From positions 1 through 64,000 of the forward strand of contig NZ_JDTK01000003.1 of the NCBI RefSeq assembly GCF_000770925.1: 64,000 nucleotides of DNA, read 5' to 3'. This DNA is from Bifidobacterium ruminantium DSM 6489 (lineage in GTDB: Bacteria; Actinomycetota; Actinomycetes; Actinomycetales; Bifidobacteriaceae). The position numbers were made by a program, and so were the translations under genes. Below, in pieces: positions 45,506-55,449 of this stretch; positions within the stretch are counted from its first letter, which is position 1, and the number at the start of each line of letters is the position of its first letter. A model generated the notes under the pieces. The model searched no databases, had not been told where the DNA came from, and saw nothing but the letters and a program-made list of their open reading frames with translations.

Positions 45506-47125
45506 ATGGCTCTGTTGACGCCGAAAGATATTAGGGAGCATACCTTTCAGACCGTAAGGTTCAAGGAAGGCTACGATGTCGATGAGGTCGACGACTTCCT
45601 TGATCAGGTAACTGAGACGGTGGAAGCCCTTGGCAAGCAGGCGGTGGCCGGTGGCCAAGCCACGCAGTCTCTTGGCCCGGATGTCGCAGGGCTGAATTCC
45701 AAGATTTCCGAGCTGACCGCACAGGTGCAGTCCCTGCAGCAGGAGAACGAGACGCTGAAGTCCGCTTCCGCTCAGGCAGCCGGCGCTGGCGATCAGGCCG
45801 CTCAGGCCGCTCAGGTCGCTGCGACCAAGCTGTCCGAGGCGGAGGAAAGCAATCGTGCGCTGTCCTCCCAGAACGAGCAGCTTAAGGGGCAGATCGATCG
45901 TCTGTCCGCCCAAGTCGACCAGCTCACCGCTCAGGCCGCTGAAGCCGCCGGTCAGGCTGATCTTGGCGAGCAGCTCACTTCGGTTCAGCGCGAGCGTGAC
46001 ACGTTCCGCGCCCAGACCGAGGATCTGTCCCGTCAGCTGGCCGCCGCTCAGGAGCAGGTGGTTGTGGCTCAGCGTCAGCGCGAGCAGATCGAGCAGCTCA
46101 CCGCCAAGCTTGAGGAAGCCCAGGGTCAGGTCGCACAGGCTCAGCAGCTGACCCAGCAGCATGCGGCCGCATCGCAGCAGCAGGACAATCAGGTTCAGCA
46201 GCAGGCCGCCCAGATCCAGCAGCAGAATGCTCAGATTCAGCAGCTCGCCCAGCAGCTGCAGGAGTCCCAGGAGCGCGAGGCTCAGCTGCGCGAGCAGGTC
46301 TCCAAGTCCGAGCCGAGCACCGAAACCGGCAGCCTGCAGAAGATCGCCGGCGCCGCGGCAGCCGCGAACACCGAACCGGAACGCGCCACTGCCATGCTGA
46401 CGCTGGCCATGCAGCTGCACGACCAGTACGTCGACAAGGGCAAGGCAAAGGCGAAGGAAATCACCGAGGAAAGCCAGCGCAAGTACGAGGAGATCATCGG
46501 CAACGCCAACGACTACTCCAACCGCACCCGTTCCGAGGCCGACCAGTACTCCGCCGACACCCGTGCCAACGCCGATGGCTACATGGCTCAGAAGACCCAG
46601 GACGGCGACAACTACCTGGCTCAGAAGCAGCAGGAAGGCGATGCCTACCTGAACCAGAAGACCGAGGAAGGCAACACCTACCTCGCTCAGAAGACCCAGG
46701 AAGGCGACGCGTATCTCGCCGGCAAGAAGCAGGACGGCGATAACTACCTAGCTGGCAGGCAGCAGGAAGGCGACGCGTATCTGGCTCAGAAGCAGCAGGA
46801 CGGCGATAACTACCTCGCTCAGAAGACCCAGGACGCCGACACGTACTTCTCCAACAAGCACACCGAGGCCGACACCTATGAGGCCGAGGTCCAGAAGCGC
46901 GCCTTCGATTACGATTCGAAGACCCGCACCGCTGCCGATGATTACGCCCAGCAGGTCCGAGACAACCTCGAGACCCAGACCAAGGTCATCGAAGGCAACA
47001 TCAAGGGCCTCAAGCAGTTCGAGACCGAATACCGTGCGCGACTCACCGACTTCCTCGGCCAGCTCGTCAACCAGGTGTCCGACTCGAACAATTACGACCA
47101 GGAATCCCAGGATAACAACGACTGA
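45506..47125 (+). CDS. divIVA: DivIVA/Wag31-type polar growth protein with hendecad repeats
   Basis: 539 aa, about twice the size of Wag31 (260-400 aa). The N-terminal DivIVA domain is clear: MALLTPKDIREHTFQTVRFKEGYDVDEVDDFLDQV. Residues 60-260 form a Gln/Ala-rich coiled coil. From about residue 345 come 13 consecutive 11-residue units with a G-D-x-Y-L-A-Q-K core (for example DGDNYLAQKQQ, EGDAYLAGKKQ), the hendecad periodicity of a right-handed coiled coil. DivIVA marks curved membrane at poles and septa and steers cell-wall growth. AAGGA precedes the ATG. Confidence 0.95.
   Translation: MALLTPKDIREHTFQTVRFKEGYDVDEVDDFLDQVTETVEALGKQAVAGGQATQSLGPDVAGLNSKISELTAQVQSLQQENETLKSASAQAAGAGDQAAQAAQVAATKLSEAEESNRALSSQNEQLKGQIDRLSAQVDQLTAQAAEAAGQADLGEQLTSVQRERDTFRAQTEDLSRQLAAAQEQVVVAQRQREQIEQLTAKLEEAQGQVAQAQQLTQQHAAASQQQDNQVQQQAAQIQQQNAQIQQLAQQLQESQEREAQLREQVSKSEPSTETGSLQKIAGAAAAANTEPERATAMLTLAMQLHDQYVDKGKAKAKEITEESQRKYEEIIGNANDYSNRTRSEADQYSADTRANADGYMAQKTQDGDNYLAQKQQEGDAYLNQKTEEGNTYLAQKTQEGDAYLAGKKQDGDNYLAGRQQEGDAYLAQKQQDGDNYLAQKTQDADTYFSNKHTEADTYEAEVQKRAFDYDSKTRTAADDYAQQVRDNLETQTKVIEGNIKGLKQFETEYRARLTDFLGQLVNQVSDSNNYDQESQDNND
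46534..46962. repeat. 33-bp tandem repeats encoding hendecads in divIVA
   Basis: Thirteen in-frame units of about 33 bp encode 11-residue repeats. The central units share GGCGA(T/C)-AA/GC-TAC-CT and CAGAAG. Divergence between units argues against very recent expansion, but several are nearly identical at the DNA level (for example around 46735-46830). Confidence 0.8.
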
Positions 47126-47134
47126 GAATAGCCT

Positions 47135-47701
47135 GTGTCTGACATCATGAAGAATGATCAAAGACGGCTGCGCATCCGCGTGGCCGTCTTTGCGTGTATT
47201 GCTGTCGCTGCGATCGCTATCGACCAGCTCACCAAGGCGTGGGCGTTGTCCGCGTTGTCCGATGGATGCACCATACGTGTGATTCCCGGACTGCTGTCGT
47301 TCATGTTGGTGCGTAATCCGGGAGCGTCCCTCGGCATGGGATCCGGCATGACCTGGTTGATCTCCCTGCTGGCGATGGCGGCCTGCGTGGTGTTGGTTGC
47401 GCTTGCCGTGCGTACCATCTCCATGAAATGGACGGTGGTGTTCGCCTTCGGCTTCGCCGGAGCGTTCGGCAACCTCATCGACCGCGTGGCCTACGCCCAA
47501 GGATTCCTCAACGGCAAGGTCGTGGACTTTCTGAACTATGGGTGGTCCGTCGGCAATGTGGCTGACGTGTTCCTCATGTTCGCCGGAATCGCCGCGGTGT
47601 TGCTGCTGCTCTTCGGCGAACCGTACAGCCGGCAGGAACTTGATGAACTCGAAGGTTCCAAGGAGTCCAACGAAAACGTTAACGGGGCGAAGACCGCATG
47701 A
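47135..47701 (+). CDS. lspA: lipoprotein signal peptidase (signal peptidase II)
   Basis: 188 aa from a GTG at 47135; an ATG at 47147 is an alternative and neither has a strong Shine-Dalgarno. It cleaves prolipoproteins before the lipidated cysteine, in the membrane. Four helices and the aspartic protease motifs are present: DQLTKAWAL, LVRNPGASLGMGSG, GNLIDRVAYAQGFLNGKVVDFLNYG, NVADVFLMFAG. It overlaps the rluD-like gene by 4 bp (ATGA), a pairing common in bacteria. Confidence 0.95.
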   Translation: MSDIMKNDQRRLRIRVAVFACIAVAAIAIDQLTKAWALSALSDGCTIRVIPGLLSFMLVRNPGASLGMGSGMTWLISLLAMAACVVLVALAVRTISMKWTVVFAFGFAGAFGNLIDRVAYAQGFLNGKVVDFLNYGWSVGNVADVFLMFAGIAAVLLLLFGEPYSRQELDELEGSKESNENVNGAKTA

Positions 47702-48627
47702 GCCGGCTTGTACCTGCTCCCGACGCGCTCGTCGGCAGACGATTCGACGTGGCCGTCGCCAAAATGCTCGGAATCTCCCGTGCCAAAGCGGCGGATCTCA
47801 TCGAGAGCGGACAGGCGCGTGTGCTTGGCAGGGACATCTCCAAATCGTCGAATCTGCAGGCGGGCGAAACCGTCGAATTCGATATCGTGGAGGAACGTGC
47901 CCAGCCTGAACCGATCGCCCACGATATGGCGGTCGTCTACGAGGATGACGACGTCGTGGTGGTGGACAAGCCGGTCGGCGTAGCCGCGCACGCGTCCGTG
48001 GGATGGACCGGTCCGACCGTGCTCGGCAGCCTGATCGACAGGGGAGTGCACATCACATCGTATGGCGCCGCGGGGCGTCAGGGTATTGTGTCAAGGCTTG
48101 ACGTGGGCACGTCGGGACTGATGCTCGTATGCAAGTCCGATTTGGCGTATGTGGAGATGCGCAGGCAGTTCTCCGAACATGAGGTCGTCAAGACGTATCA
48201 TGCGCTCGTGCAGGGCAACCTCAAGGAGGACAAAGCCACAATCGAGGCGCCGATTGGGCGTGCCAAAGTCTCCGACTTCCGCTTCTGCGTGACACCGGCC
48301 GGCAAGGAGGCCATCACGCATTGGGACGTGCTGGAGCGTTTCGGCGAGGCCACGCTCGTGTCTGTGAACCTGGAGACGGGACGCACCCATCAGATCCGCG
48401 TGCATTTCTCATCCATCGGACATCCATTGGCCGGGGACGCCATGTATGGCGCGAACCCGCAGCTGAGCGAGGCGCTTGGGCTCGAACGCCAGTGGCTGCA
48501 TTCCATGCAGCTCGAGTTCCGCCACCCGAGAACACATGTGTGGACCACAGTCAAATCGCATTATCCGGCAGACCTGCAGCACGCGCTTGATGTGATGCGC
48601 GCACGGCACGCCGAACAGCCGCAATAG
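47698..48627 (+). CDS. rluD: 23S rRNA pseudouridine synthase, RluD/RluA family
   Basis: 309 aa. An N-terminal S4 RNA-binding domain (GRRFDVAVAKMLGISRAKAADLIESGQARV) precedes the catalytic domain with GIVSRLDVGTSGLMLVCKS, where Asp in RLD is the nucleophile. GRTHQIRVHFSSIGHPLAGDAMYG is the second family motif. It isomerises uridines in large-subunit rRNA or tRNA; the exact site cannot be assigned. The ATG overlaps the lspA stop. The symbol is by family. Confidence 0.9.
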   Translation: MSRLVPAPDALVGRRFDVAVAKMLGISRAKAADLIESGQARVLGRDISKSSNLQAGETVEFDIVEERAQPEPIAHDMAVVYEDDDVVVVDKPVGVAAHASVGWTGPTVLGSLIDRGVHITSYGAAGRQGIVSRLDVGTSGLMLVCKSDLAYVEMRRQFSEHEVVKTYHALVQGNLKEDKATIEAPIGRAKVSDFRFCVTPAGKEAITHWDVLERFGEATLVSVNLETGRTHQIRVHFSSIGHPLAGDAMYGANPQLSEALGLERQWLHSMQLEFRHPRTHVWTTVKSHYPADLQHALDVMRARHAEQPQ

Positions 48628-48689
48628 TTACGTGGCCGTACGGCATGGAATGGGGGCGTACGTCACCAATCGCAGGTAGATTGGAAAAC

Positions 48690-51600
48690 ATGGCTACTTC
48701 CGGAAATTTCGTGCAACTGCATAACCATACGCATTATTCGCTGCTTGATGGCGCGTCGAAAATACCGGATCTGGTCAAGCGCGCCAAGGAATTGGGCATG
48801 CCGGCCATCGGCATCACCGACCATGGCAACATGCATGGCGCCTATGAGATGTGGCGCAATGCGGTCGACGTGGGAATCAAGCCCATCATCGGTATAGAAG
48901 CCTACGTGACGCCGGAAACCGCGCGTCAGGATCCCACCCGTGTGAGCTGGGACACCAACTGGAATCCTGATCTCGACCCGCTGCACCGGCGTCGTAACCC
49001 GAATGACGTGTCAGGCACCGGCGTCATCACCCATATGACCATGTGGGCGGAGAACGATGAGGGTCTGGTGAATCTCATGAAGGCCTCCACCGACGCGAAC
49101 CTCGAGGGACGCGTCATGCGTTACCCCCGTATGGATAAGGAGGTTCTGGCCAAATACTCGAAAGGCGTCATCGCCTCGTCCGGTTGTCCGTCGGGCATCA
49201 TCCAGACGCGACTTCTTCTGGGACAGTTCGACGAAGCATTGCGTGCGGCTGGCGAGCTCCAGGACATCTTTGGCCGTGACAACTTCTACATCGAATTGAT
49301 GGATCACGGACTGAAAATCGAGAGGCAGGTGGCCAATGACCTGCTCGACATCGCGAAAAGGCTCAAAGCGCCGTTGCTCGCCACCAACGATTCGCACTAC
49401 ACGCGTGCCGAGGACGCGGGCGCGCAGGACGCCATGCTGTGCATCAACTCCGGTTCCAAATTGGATGAGCCGGGACGATTCAAGTTCGACGGCACCGGCT
49501 ACTACCTGAAGTCCGCCGAAGAGATGCGAGAACTGTTCAAGGACGTTCCTGAAGCGTGCGACAACACGTTGGAGATCGCCGAACGCTGCAACGTCATGTT
49601 CGACGACCATGAGGACGGCGCGTTCATGCCGCGTTTTGATTGCCCGGAAGGATGGGACGAGACATCCCTGTTCCTCAAGAAGGTCGAGGAAGGCCTGGAA
49701 CGGCGTTACAACGGCCATCCACCGATTGAAGTGCTACGGCAGGCCGACTACGAATGCGGCGTGATCTGCCAGATGCAGTTCTGCGGCTACTTCCTCGTCG
49801 TGGCCGACTACATCAATTGGGCGAAGTCGCACGGCGTGATGGTGGGGCCCGGCCGTGGATCCGCCGCAGGCGCCATGGTGGCGTACGCCATGGGCATCAC
49901 CGAACTCGACCCGCTCAAGCATGGTTTGATCTTCGAACGATTCCTCAACCCGGAACGCGTCTCGCTGCCTGATATCGATGTTGATTTCGACCCGGACGGC
50001 CGCGGCCGCGTGCTTGATTATGTGGGCGAGAAATACGGACGCGACAAAGTGGCGCAGTGCGTGATCTACGGCACCATCAAAACCAAGCAGGCGTTGAAGG
50101 ACTCCGCCCGCATCATGGGATACGACTTCTCGGTGGGCGAGAAGATCACCAAGGCGCTGCCACCAGCGCAGACCGGTGGCAAGGATATTCCGCTGCACGA
50201 CATCTTCGATCCGAGCGCGAAACGATACGCCGAGGCACGCGAATTCCGTGAACTGTACGATTCCGACCCGGATGCGAAACGCATCACGGACGAGGCGATG
50301 GGCATCGAAGGACTGATCCGACAGACCGGTGTGCACGCTTGCGCCACCATCATGGGTAGCGAGCCGATCACCAACACGTCGCCGCTGCTGGAACGCACCG
50401 ACGGTACCATCACCACCACGCTCGAATACCACACATGCGAAACGCTTGGCCTGGTCAAAATGGATTTCCTTGGCCTGTCCAACTTGACGGTGATCCGAGA
50501 CACCCTGAACAACATCGAGGCGAACGGCAAGGAGCGCATCGACCATACGAAGATCCCGCTGGACGACCGCGCCACCTACGACCTGCTGTCACGAGGCGAC
50601 ACGCTCGGCGTGTTCCAGCTCGATTCCGACGGCATGCGCTCGCTGCTGAAGACGTTGAAACCGAACAACTTCAACGACATCTCCGCACTGATCGCCTTGT
50701 ACCGTCCGGGTCCGATGGATATGGACTCGCACACCAACTATGCGAAGCGCAAGAACGGTTTGCAGAAGATCACGCCTATCCACCCCGAAGTGGCCGAGCC
50801 GCTCAAGGAGGTGCTGGACGAGACCTATGGTCTGATCGTCTATCAGGAGCAGGTGCAGTCCGCGGCGCGAATCCTCGCGGGTTATTCGCTGGGCAAGGCC
50901 GATGTGCTGCGTCGAGCGATGGGTAAGAAGAAGCCGGAAGTGCTGGCCAAGGAGCAGATCCCGTTTTTCGCCGGCATGAGGGAACACGGATATTCCAAAG
51001 AGGCCGCACAGGCCGTGTGGGACATTCTCGTGCCGTTCTCCGGTTACGCGTTCAACAAGGCGCATTCCGCCGCATACGGTTTGATTTCCTACTGGACCGC
51101 ATACCTGAAGACCCACTACCCGGTGGAGTTCATGGCCGCCTTGTTGCAGGGCGCCAGCACGAACAAGAACAAGACCGCGTTGTATCTGGGCGAGGCTCGA
51201 CGCATGGGCATCCAGGTGCTGTCACCGGACGTGAACGAATCGGTGTACGAATATTCGGCCGTCGGCGATGTCGTGCGATTCGGCCTCGGCGCCATCCGCA
51301 ACGTCGGCAAGAATGCCGTGGATGCGATCATTGCGGAACGAGAGAGCGGCCGCGGCAAGTATGTGAACTTCACCGACTTCATCAAGCGCGTGCCATTGGA
51401 GGCGCTGAACCGGCGTCTGGTGGAATCGTTGATCAAGGCGGGCGCGTTCGATTCGATCGATCCGAACCGCAGGGCCCTGTTCACCATTCATGAGACGGCC
51501 ATCAATTCCGTGGTCGGGCTGAAGCGCAAGCAGGCGGAAGGCCAATTTGACCTGTTCGCGGATCTGGATGATTCCAGTGAGGACGATTCCGCGATGGGAG

Positions 51601-52280
51601 ACGCCATGGTCCAGGTGCCCGATGTGGAGGAGTGGGACAAGAAGACCAAACTGAACTTCGAACGCGAGATGCTTGGCCTGTATGTCTCCGACCATCCGTT
51701 GAGCGGTATGCAGTCGGTTCTGGTGTCGCTGCGCGAAATGTCCATCGCGCATCTGATCGACCGCGCGGGAAGCATGCCGGACGGGCAGCAGGTGACTATC
51801 GCGGGACTTATCACGAACGTGGACCGACGTGTGTCGAAGAAGGGAAACCCCTGGGCCATCGTGACCATCGAGGATCTGGAAAGCTCCATCCAATGCATGT
51901 TCTTCGGCAAGGTATACGAGGCCGCAGCCTCCGAACTGGCGGTTGACACCGTGGCGCAGATACGCGGCCAGGTGGAGAAACGCGACGAGACGGTGAGCAT
52001 GCGCGCCACCGAATTCGCCGTACCGACGTTGGAGGCGCAGGACGAGCGTCCAGTGACGATCGTCCTGCCGCCGATCGCTCTCGACCAGTCGCATGTGCGA
52101 CGTTTGGGTGAGATCCTGACCAGCCATCCCGGACCGTGCGAGGTGAAACTGGCGCTGATGGATGACAAGGGCAACGCCAAGGTGCTGACGTTCGGCGACC
52201 GGTTCCGCGTCAAGCGCGACACGTCCTTGTTTGCCGAAATCAAGATCCTGTTCGGCCCAAGTTCGCTGCCGCTGTCCTGA
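48690..52280 (+). CDS. dnaE: DNA polymerase III alpha subunit
   Basis: 1196 aa from the ATG at 48690 (GGAAA upstream; an in-frame ATG at 48645 is less likely). It is the replicative polymerase. The PHP domain begins FVQLHNHTHYSLLDGASKI. The catalytic Asp triad includes LPDIDVDFDPDGR, with GPGRGSAAGAMVAYAMGI upstream in the palm. The beta-clamp region and the OB fold (VTIAGLITNVDRRVSKKGNPWAIVTIEDLESSIQCMFF) lie toward the C-terminus. The length fits actinobacterial DnaE1. No dnaQ-like exonuclease is adjacent; the intact PHP His and Asp residues suggest proofreading by PHP. Confidence 0.97.
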   Translation: MATSGNFVQLHNHTHYSLLDGASKIPDLVKRAKELGMPAIGITDHGNMHGAYEMWRNAVDVGIKPIIGIEAYVTPETARQDPTRVSWDTNWNPDLDPLHRRRNPNDVSGTGVITHMTMWAENDEGLVNLMKASTDANLEGRVMRYPRMDKEVLAKYSKGVIASSGCPSGIIQTRLLLGQFDEALRAAGELQDIFGRDNFYIELMDHGLKIERQVANDLLDIAKRLKAPLLATNDSHYTRAEDAGAQDAMLCINSGSKLDEPGRFKFDGTGYYLKSAEEMRELFKDVPEACDNTLEIAERCNVMFDDHEDGAFMPRFDCPEGWDETSLFLKKVEEGLERRYNGHPPIEVLRQADYECGVICQMQFCGYFLVVADYINWAKSHGVMVGPGRGSAAGAMVAYAMGITELDPLKHGLIFERFLNPERVSLPDIDVDFDPDGRGRVLDYVGEKYGRDKVAQCVIYGTIKTKQALKDSARIMGYDFSVGEKITKALPPAQTGGKDIPLHDIFDPSAKRYAEAREFRELYDSDPDAKRITDEAMGIEGLIRQTGVHACATIMGSEPITNTSPLLERTDGTITTTLEYHTCETLGLVKMDFLGLSNLTVIRDTLNNIEANGKERIDHTKIPLDDRATYDLLSRGDTLGVFQLDSDGMRSLLKTLKPNNFNDISALIALYRPGPMDMDSHTNYAKRKNGLQKITPIHPEVAEPLKEVLDETYGLIVYQEQVQSAARILAGYSLGKADVLRRAMGKKKPEVLAKEQIPFFAGMREHGYSKEAAQAVWDILVPFSGYAFNKAHSAAYGLISYWTAYLKTHYPVEFMAALLQGASTNKNKTALYLGEARRMGIQVLSPDVNESVYEYSAVGDVVRFGLGAIRNVGKNAVDAIIAERESGRGKYVNFTDFIKRVPLEALNRRLVESLIKAGAFDSIDPNRRALFTIHETAINSVVGLKRKQAEGQFDLFADLDDSSEDDSAMGDAMVQVPDVEEWDKKTKLNFEREMLGLYVSDHPLSGMQSVLVSLREMSIAHLIDRAGSMPDGQQVTIAGLITNVDRRVSKKGNPWAIVTIEDLESSIQCMFFGKVYEAAASELAVDTVAQIRGQVEKRDETVSMRATEFAVPTLEAQDERPVTIVLPPIALDQSHVRRLGEILTSHPGPCEVKLALMDDKGNAKVLTFGDRFRVKRDTSLFAEIKILFGPSSLPLS

Positions 52281-52321
52281 TCGGTCGGGCGCTCAGCGCG
52301 CTTAGCGGAAAGCAGCGACGA

Positions 52322-52366
52322 AACGGGCCGTGGAAATCTGGAATCGATGGATTTCCACGGCCCGTT
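52322..52366. terminator. bidirectional terminator between dnaE and the MFS gene
   Basis: A perfect 17-bp stem (52322-52338 with 52350-52366), beginning AACGGGCCGTGG, encloses an 11-nt loop. It stands between convergent genes and is followed on plus by a T-containing stretch. Confidence 0.85.
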
Positions 52367-52390
52367 CCGTGTCTTTCAAAGGAGTTGAGA

Positions 52391-53797
52391 TCAGGCCTGT
52401 TGCTCTTCCGTCTGGCCTTCCTCGATGATGTTGCCTTCGGCATCGATCTTCGGAGCGCCGTCGGCGATGCACTTGGCCACCACGTTCTTGGACATGGCCG
52501 CGGATGCGGACAACGACACCGCCATCAACACCGAACAGACGATGCCGATGATCCAGGCCGGGGTGAATGACAGCGCCTTGTCGAACGCGAGACCGGACAC
52601 GATCGCGCCGATGATGCCGCCGAGCGCGGTGGCGGACACCGCGAAACCGGTCAGCTTGCCGACATCACGGCGGCCGTATTCGTGCGTGATCATAATCGAC
52701 GGGCCGATCGTGGCGGTGCAGGTTCCGATACCATAGAAAACCGCGGCGAGAATCGGACCCCAATCCGTGGTCGGGAAACACAGGAACAGGCAGGCGAGCA
52801 GGCAGGACACGGATCCGACAAACACGCCGCCGTACATGCCGAAACGGTCGAAAATCCAGCCAAGAGCCACCTTCGCCACCAATACGACGCCCATATACAA
52901 CGACATGATGGTTCCGGCCCACACCACGCTGTGGCCTCCCGTCACCACTTCGGTGCCGTTGTTGTTGACGGATGTCATGTTGGACACCATGTTCACGGAC
53001 ACCGCGCCATTGATGACGCCGACGAACAGGAATCCCAACACTAGCAGCCAGAAACCGGCATGCCTGCGCAGCACTTTCCAGCCGACCGCGACGTTCACTT
53101 CGGATAGCGAATGGCCGCTTTTGCGCTCGGCCTCCTTGATCTCCTCATCACTCAGTTCGGCGCCCAGCGGCAGCAGTCCCTTCTCACTCGGCTTGGTGCG
53201 GAAGAAGATCACCGGAATCGGCAGCGCCGCCACCAGGCAGATGACGCCGAGCACCACATAGGCGGTGCGCCAGCCATAGTTGGCGATGATGGCGCTGGCC
53301 ACGGGGGAGAGGATCATGCCACCGAAACCGGAACCGCACAACGCCGTGGAAACGGCGAGTCCACGCTTGAGATTGAACCAATTGGTCACCACCACGGAGA
53401 TGAACAGACGTACGCCGGACGTGATCAACGTGCCGGAGACCGCGGCAAGCAGATAGATATGCCAGGGAGCGGTGGCCGCGGAATATCCGAACAGCAGCAC
53501 CGCGGAAAGTATCACCAGACAGGACGCAATCTGGCGCGCGCCCAGCCGGTCGATCAGGGTGCCCATGAACAGCGTGGCGACGATCGAAATCAGAGAAGCG
53601 AGCGAAGTGCCGGTGTTGTACTGGCCGATGGTCATGTGCAGGTCCGAGACGATATGCGTCTGGAACAGCGACGAACAGTTGACGAACGTCGTATAGCAGG
53701 TGGCCATCATCAGAAAACCGCCGATGACTATCCACCATCCGTAGAAGAATTTCGGTTTTGCTGCTGTCTTTGGAATCTTTTACGATTGTTGTGACAT
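52391..53797 (-). CDS. MFS transporter, OFA (oxalate/formate antiporter-like) family, with an in-frame stop at codon 6
   Basis: The clear family N-terminus KFFYGWWIVIGGFLMMATCYTT is open only downstream of a TAA at 53780-53782. Upstream of it, an ATG at 53797 with an AAGGAGG Shine-Dalgarno encodes MSQQS and then that stop. From the next ATG (53710) only 439 aa remain, without the first half of helix 1. About 12 helices, the LFMGTLIDRLGAR loop and the WFNLKRGLAVSTALCGSGFGG motif mark it as OFA-type. Likely a nonsense mutation, a non-AUG start after the stop, or a sequence error. The substrate is unknown. Confidence 0.8.
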
Positions 53798-53851
53798 GGG
53801 CGGTGTCCTCCTTGGCCATCGTGGTTGTCTGATTGGCAGCAACCTAACACC

Positions 53852-53875
53852 GTCATGTAACGGTTGTCACGTAAC
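53852..53875. promoter_or_regulatory. direct repeat upstream of the MFS gene
   Basis: GTCATGTAAC and GTCACGTAAC stand 14 bp apart (start to start) in tandem, between the MFS gene and hisD. They resemble a direct-repeat operator. The GTNAC elements recall GlnR-type sites, but the spacing differs. Confidence 0.4.
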
Positions 53876-54048
53876 ACATCGGGGTATGGATGCCCTATTC
53901 TCGAGTCGCGGATGGAAGGTGGGCATGGATGCACGCAGCTGCGCGATGCCGCGTGCGAAACCCTCGATATCCCGCAGCGTCTCACAATGCGGTTGAATGT
54001 GAGACGCCAGGGCTTTCTCGTGACTTGACGTTGTTACCATGGTGCGTT

Positions 54049-55449
54049 ATGAGCGAAGAAAACTATATGCGAATCATTGACCTGCGAGGCAAGAAGCTGA
54101 CCCGAGCCGAAATGCTGGAAGCCATGCCCCGCGCTGAGATGGGCACCAACGAGGCCACCGAACTTGTGCAGCCGATCCTTGACGACGTGAAGGCTCGCGG
54201 CGCTGCGGCCTTGCGTGATTTCGCGGAGAAGTTCGACCATATTCGCCCTGAGAACCTGCGTGTGCCGGCCGAGGCTATGAAGGCCGCGCTCGACGAGCTC
54301 GATCCGGAAGTGCGTGCCGCCATCGAGGAGTCCGTGCGCCGCTGCCGCGCCGTCTCCGCGTCCCAAGTGCCCGCGCCGTTCCACACCGATCTGGCCGAAG
54401 GCGCACGCGTCGCCGAACGCTGGATTCCGGTGCAGCGCGTCGGACTGTACGTGCCTGGTGGCAAGGCCGTCTACCCGAGCTCCGTCATCATGAACGTGGT
54501 GCCGGCCCAGGCAGCGGGCGTCGAATCCCTGGCGATTGCGACCCCGCCGAGCCGCAACAACTCCGACGGTCTGCCGGACAAGACCATCCTCGCCACCTGC
54601 GCCATCCTCGGCGTGGACGAGGTGTACGCGGTCGGAGGCGCGCAGGCCATCGCCATGTTCGCTTACGGCGCCAAGGGATCCGAGCCGCAGGACGGCGAGA
54701 TCCTGTGCGACCCGGTCGACAAGATCACCGGTCCGGGCAACATCTTCGTCGCCACCGCCAAGCGCATGGTGTCCGGCATCGTCGGCATCGACGCGGTCGC
54801 CGGCCCGACCGAAATCGCCATCATCGCAGACAAGGGCGCCAACCCGAGTTGGCTCGCCGCCGATCTGATCGGTCAGGCCGAGCATGATGAGCTTGCCGGT
54901 TCCGTGCTCATCACCGACAGTGAGGAGCTTGCCGACAAGGTTCAGGAAAGCCTTCGATACCGCGTGCCGCGTACCGAGCATGCCGAGCGCGTCAACACGT
55001 CGCTGCGTGGCCGCCAGTCCGGCATCATCTTCACGGATGGCATCGAGCAGTCCATCGACGCGGCCAACGCATACGCCGCCGAGCACCTCGAAGTGCAGAC
55101 CGCCGATCCGGACGCGGTGATTGCCAAGATCCGCAACGCGGGCGCCATCTTCCGTGGCCCGTATTCCCCGGTTCCGCTGGGCGACTACATGTCCGGTTCC
55201 AACCACGTGCTGCCGACCTCCGGCACCGCGCGCTTCGCCGCCGGCCTCGGCGTGCACACCTTCATGAAGCCCGTCGAAGTCATCGAATACGACGAGCAGG
55301 GTCTGAAGACGCTCGCCGCCCGCGTGAACGCCTTCGCCGTCTCCGAAGATCTGCCGGCGCACGGCGAATGCGTGCTGAGCCGCTTCATCGACGATCCGTA
55401 TGACAAGGCGACCATCAAGGAACAGGAAGAGCAGGCTGGTCTTCGATGA
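54049..55449 (+). CDS. hisD: histidinol dehydrogenase
   Basis: 466 aa from the ATG at 54049; an ATG at 54067 (MRIIDLRG) is the alternative, and neither has a Shine-Dalgarno. An extended -10-like TGTTACCAT ends 8 bp before 54049, so a leaderless start is plausible. It oxidises histidinol to histidine in two NAD-dependent steps. Family motifs: RVGLYVPGGKAVYPSSVIM, GGAQAIAMFAYG, DKITGPGNIFVATAKR, GPTEI, and QAEHDE (zinc and base residues). First gene of a his operon; hisC overlaps its stop by 4 bp. Confidence 0.95.
   Translation: MSEENYMRIIDLRGKKLTRAEMLEAMPRAEMGTNEATELVQPILDDVKARGAAALRDFAEKFDHIRPENLRVPAEAMKAALDELDPEVRAAIEESVRRCRAVSASQVPAPFHTDLAEGARVAERWIPVQRVGLYVPGGKAVYPSSVIMNVVPAQAAGVESLAIATPPSRNNSDGLPDKTILATCAILGVDEVYAVGGAQAIAMFAYGAKGSEPQDGEILCDPVDKITGPGNIFVATAKRMVSGIVGIDAVAGPTEIAIIADKGANPSWLAADLIGQAEHDELAGSVLITDSEELADKVQESLRYRVPRTEHAERVNTSLRGRQSGIIFTDGIEQSIDAANAYAAEHLEVQTADPDAVIAKIRNAGAIFRGPYSPVPLGDYMSGSNHVLPTSGTARFAAGLGVHTFMKPVEVIEYDEQGLKTLAARVNAFAVSEDLPAHGECVLSRFIDDPYDKATIKEQEEQAGLR

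Noticed and set aside
46534..46962. 33-bp repeats in divIVA as a CRISPR or satellite
   Set aside because: They encode in-frame hendecads and there are no unique spacers.
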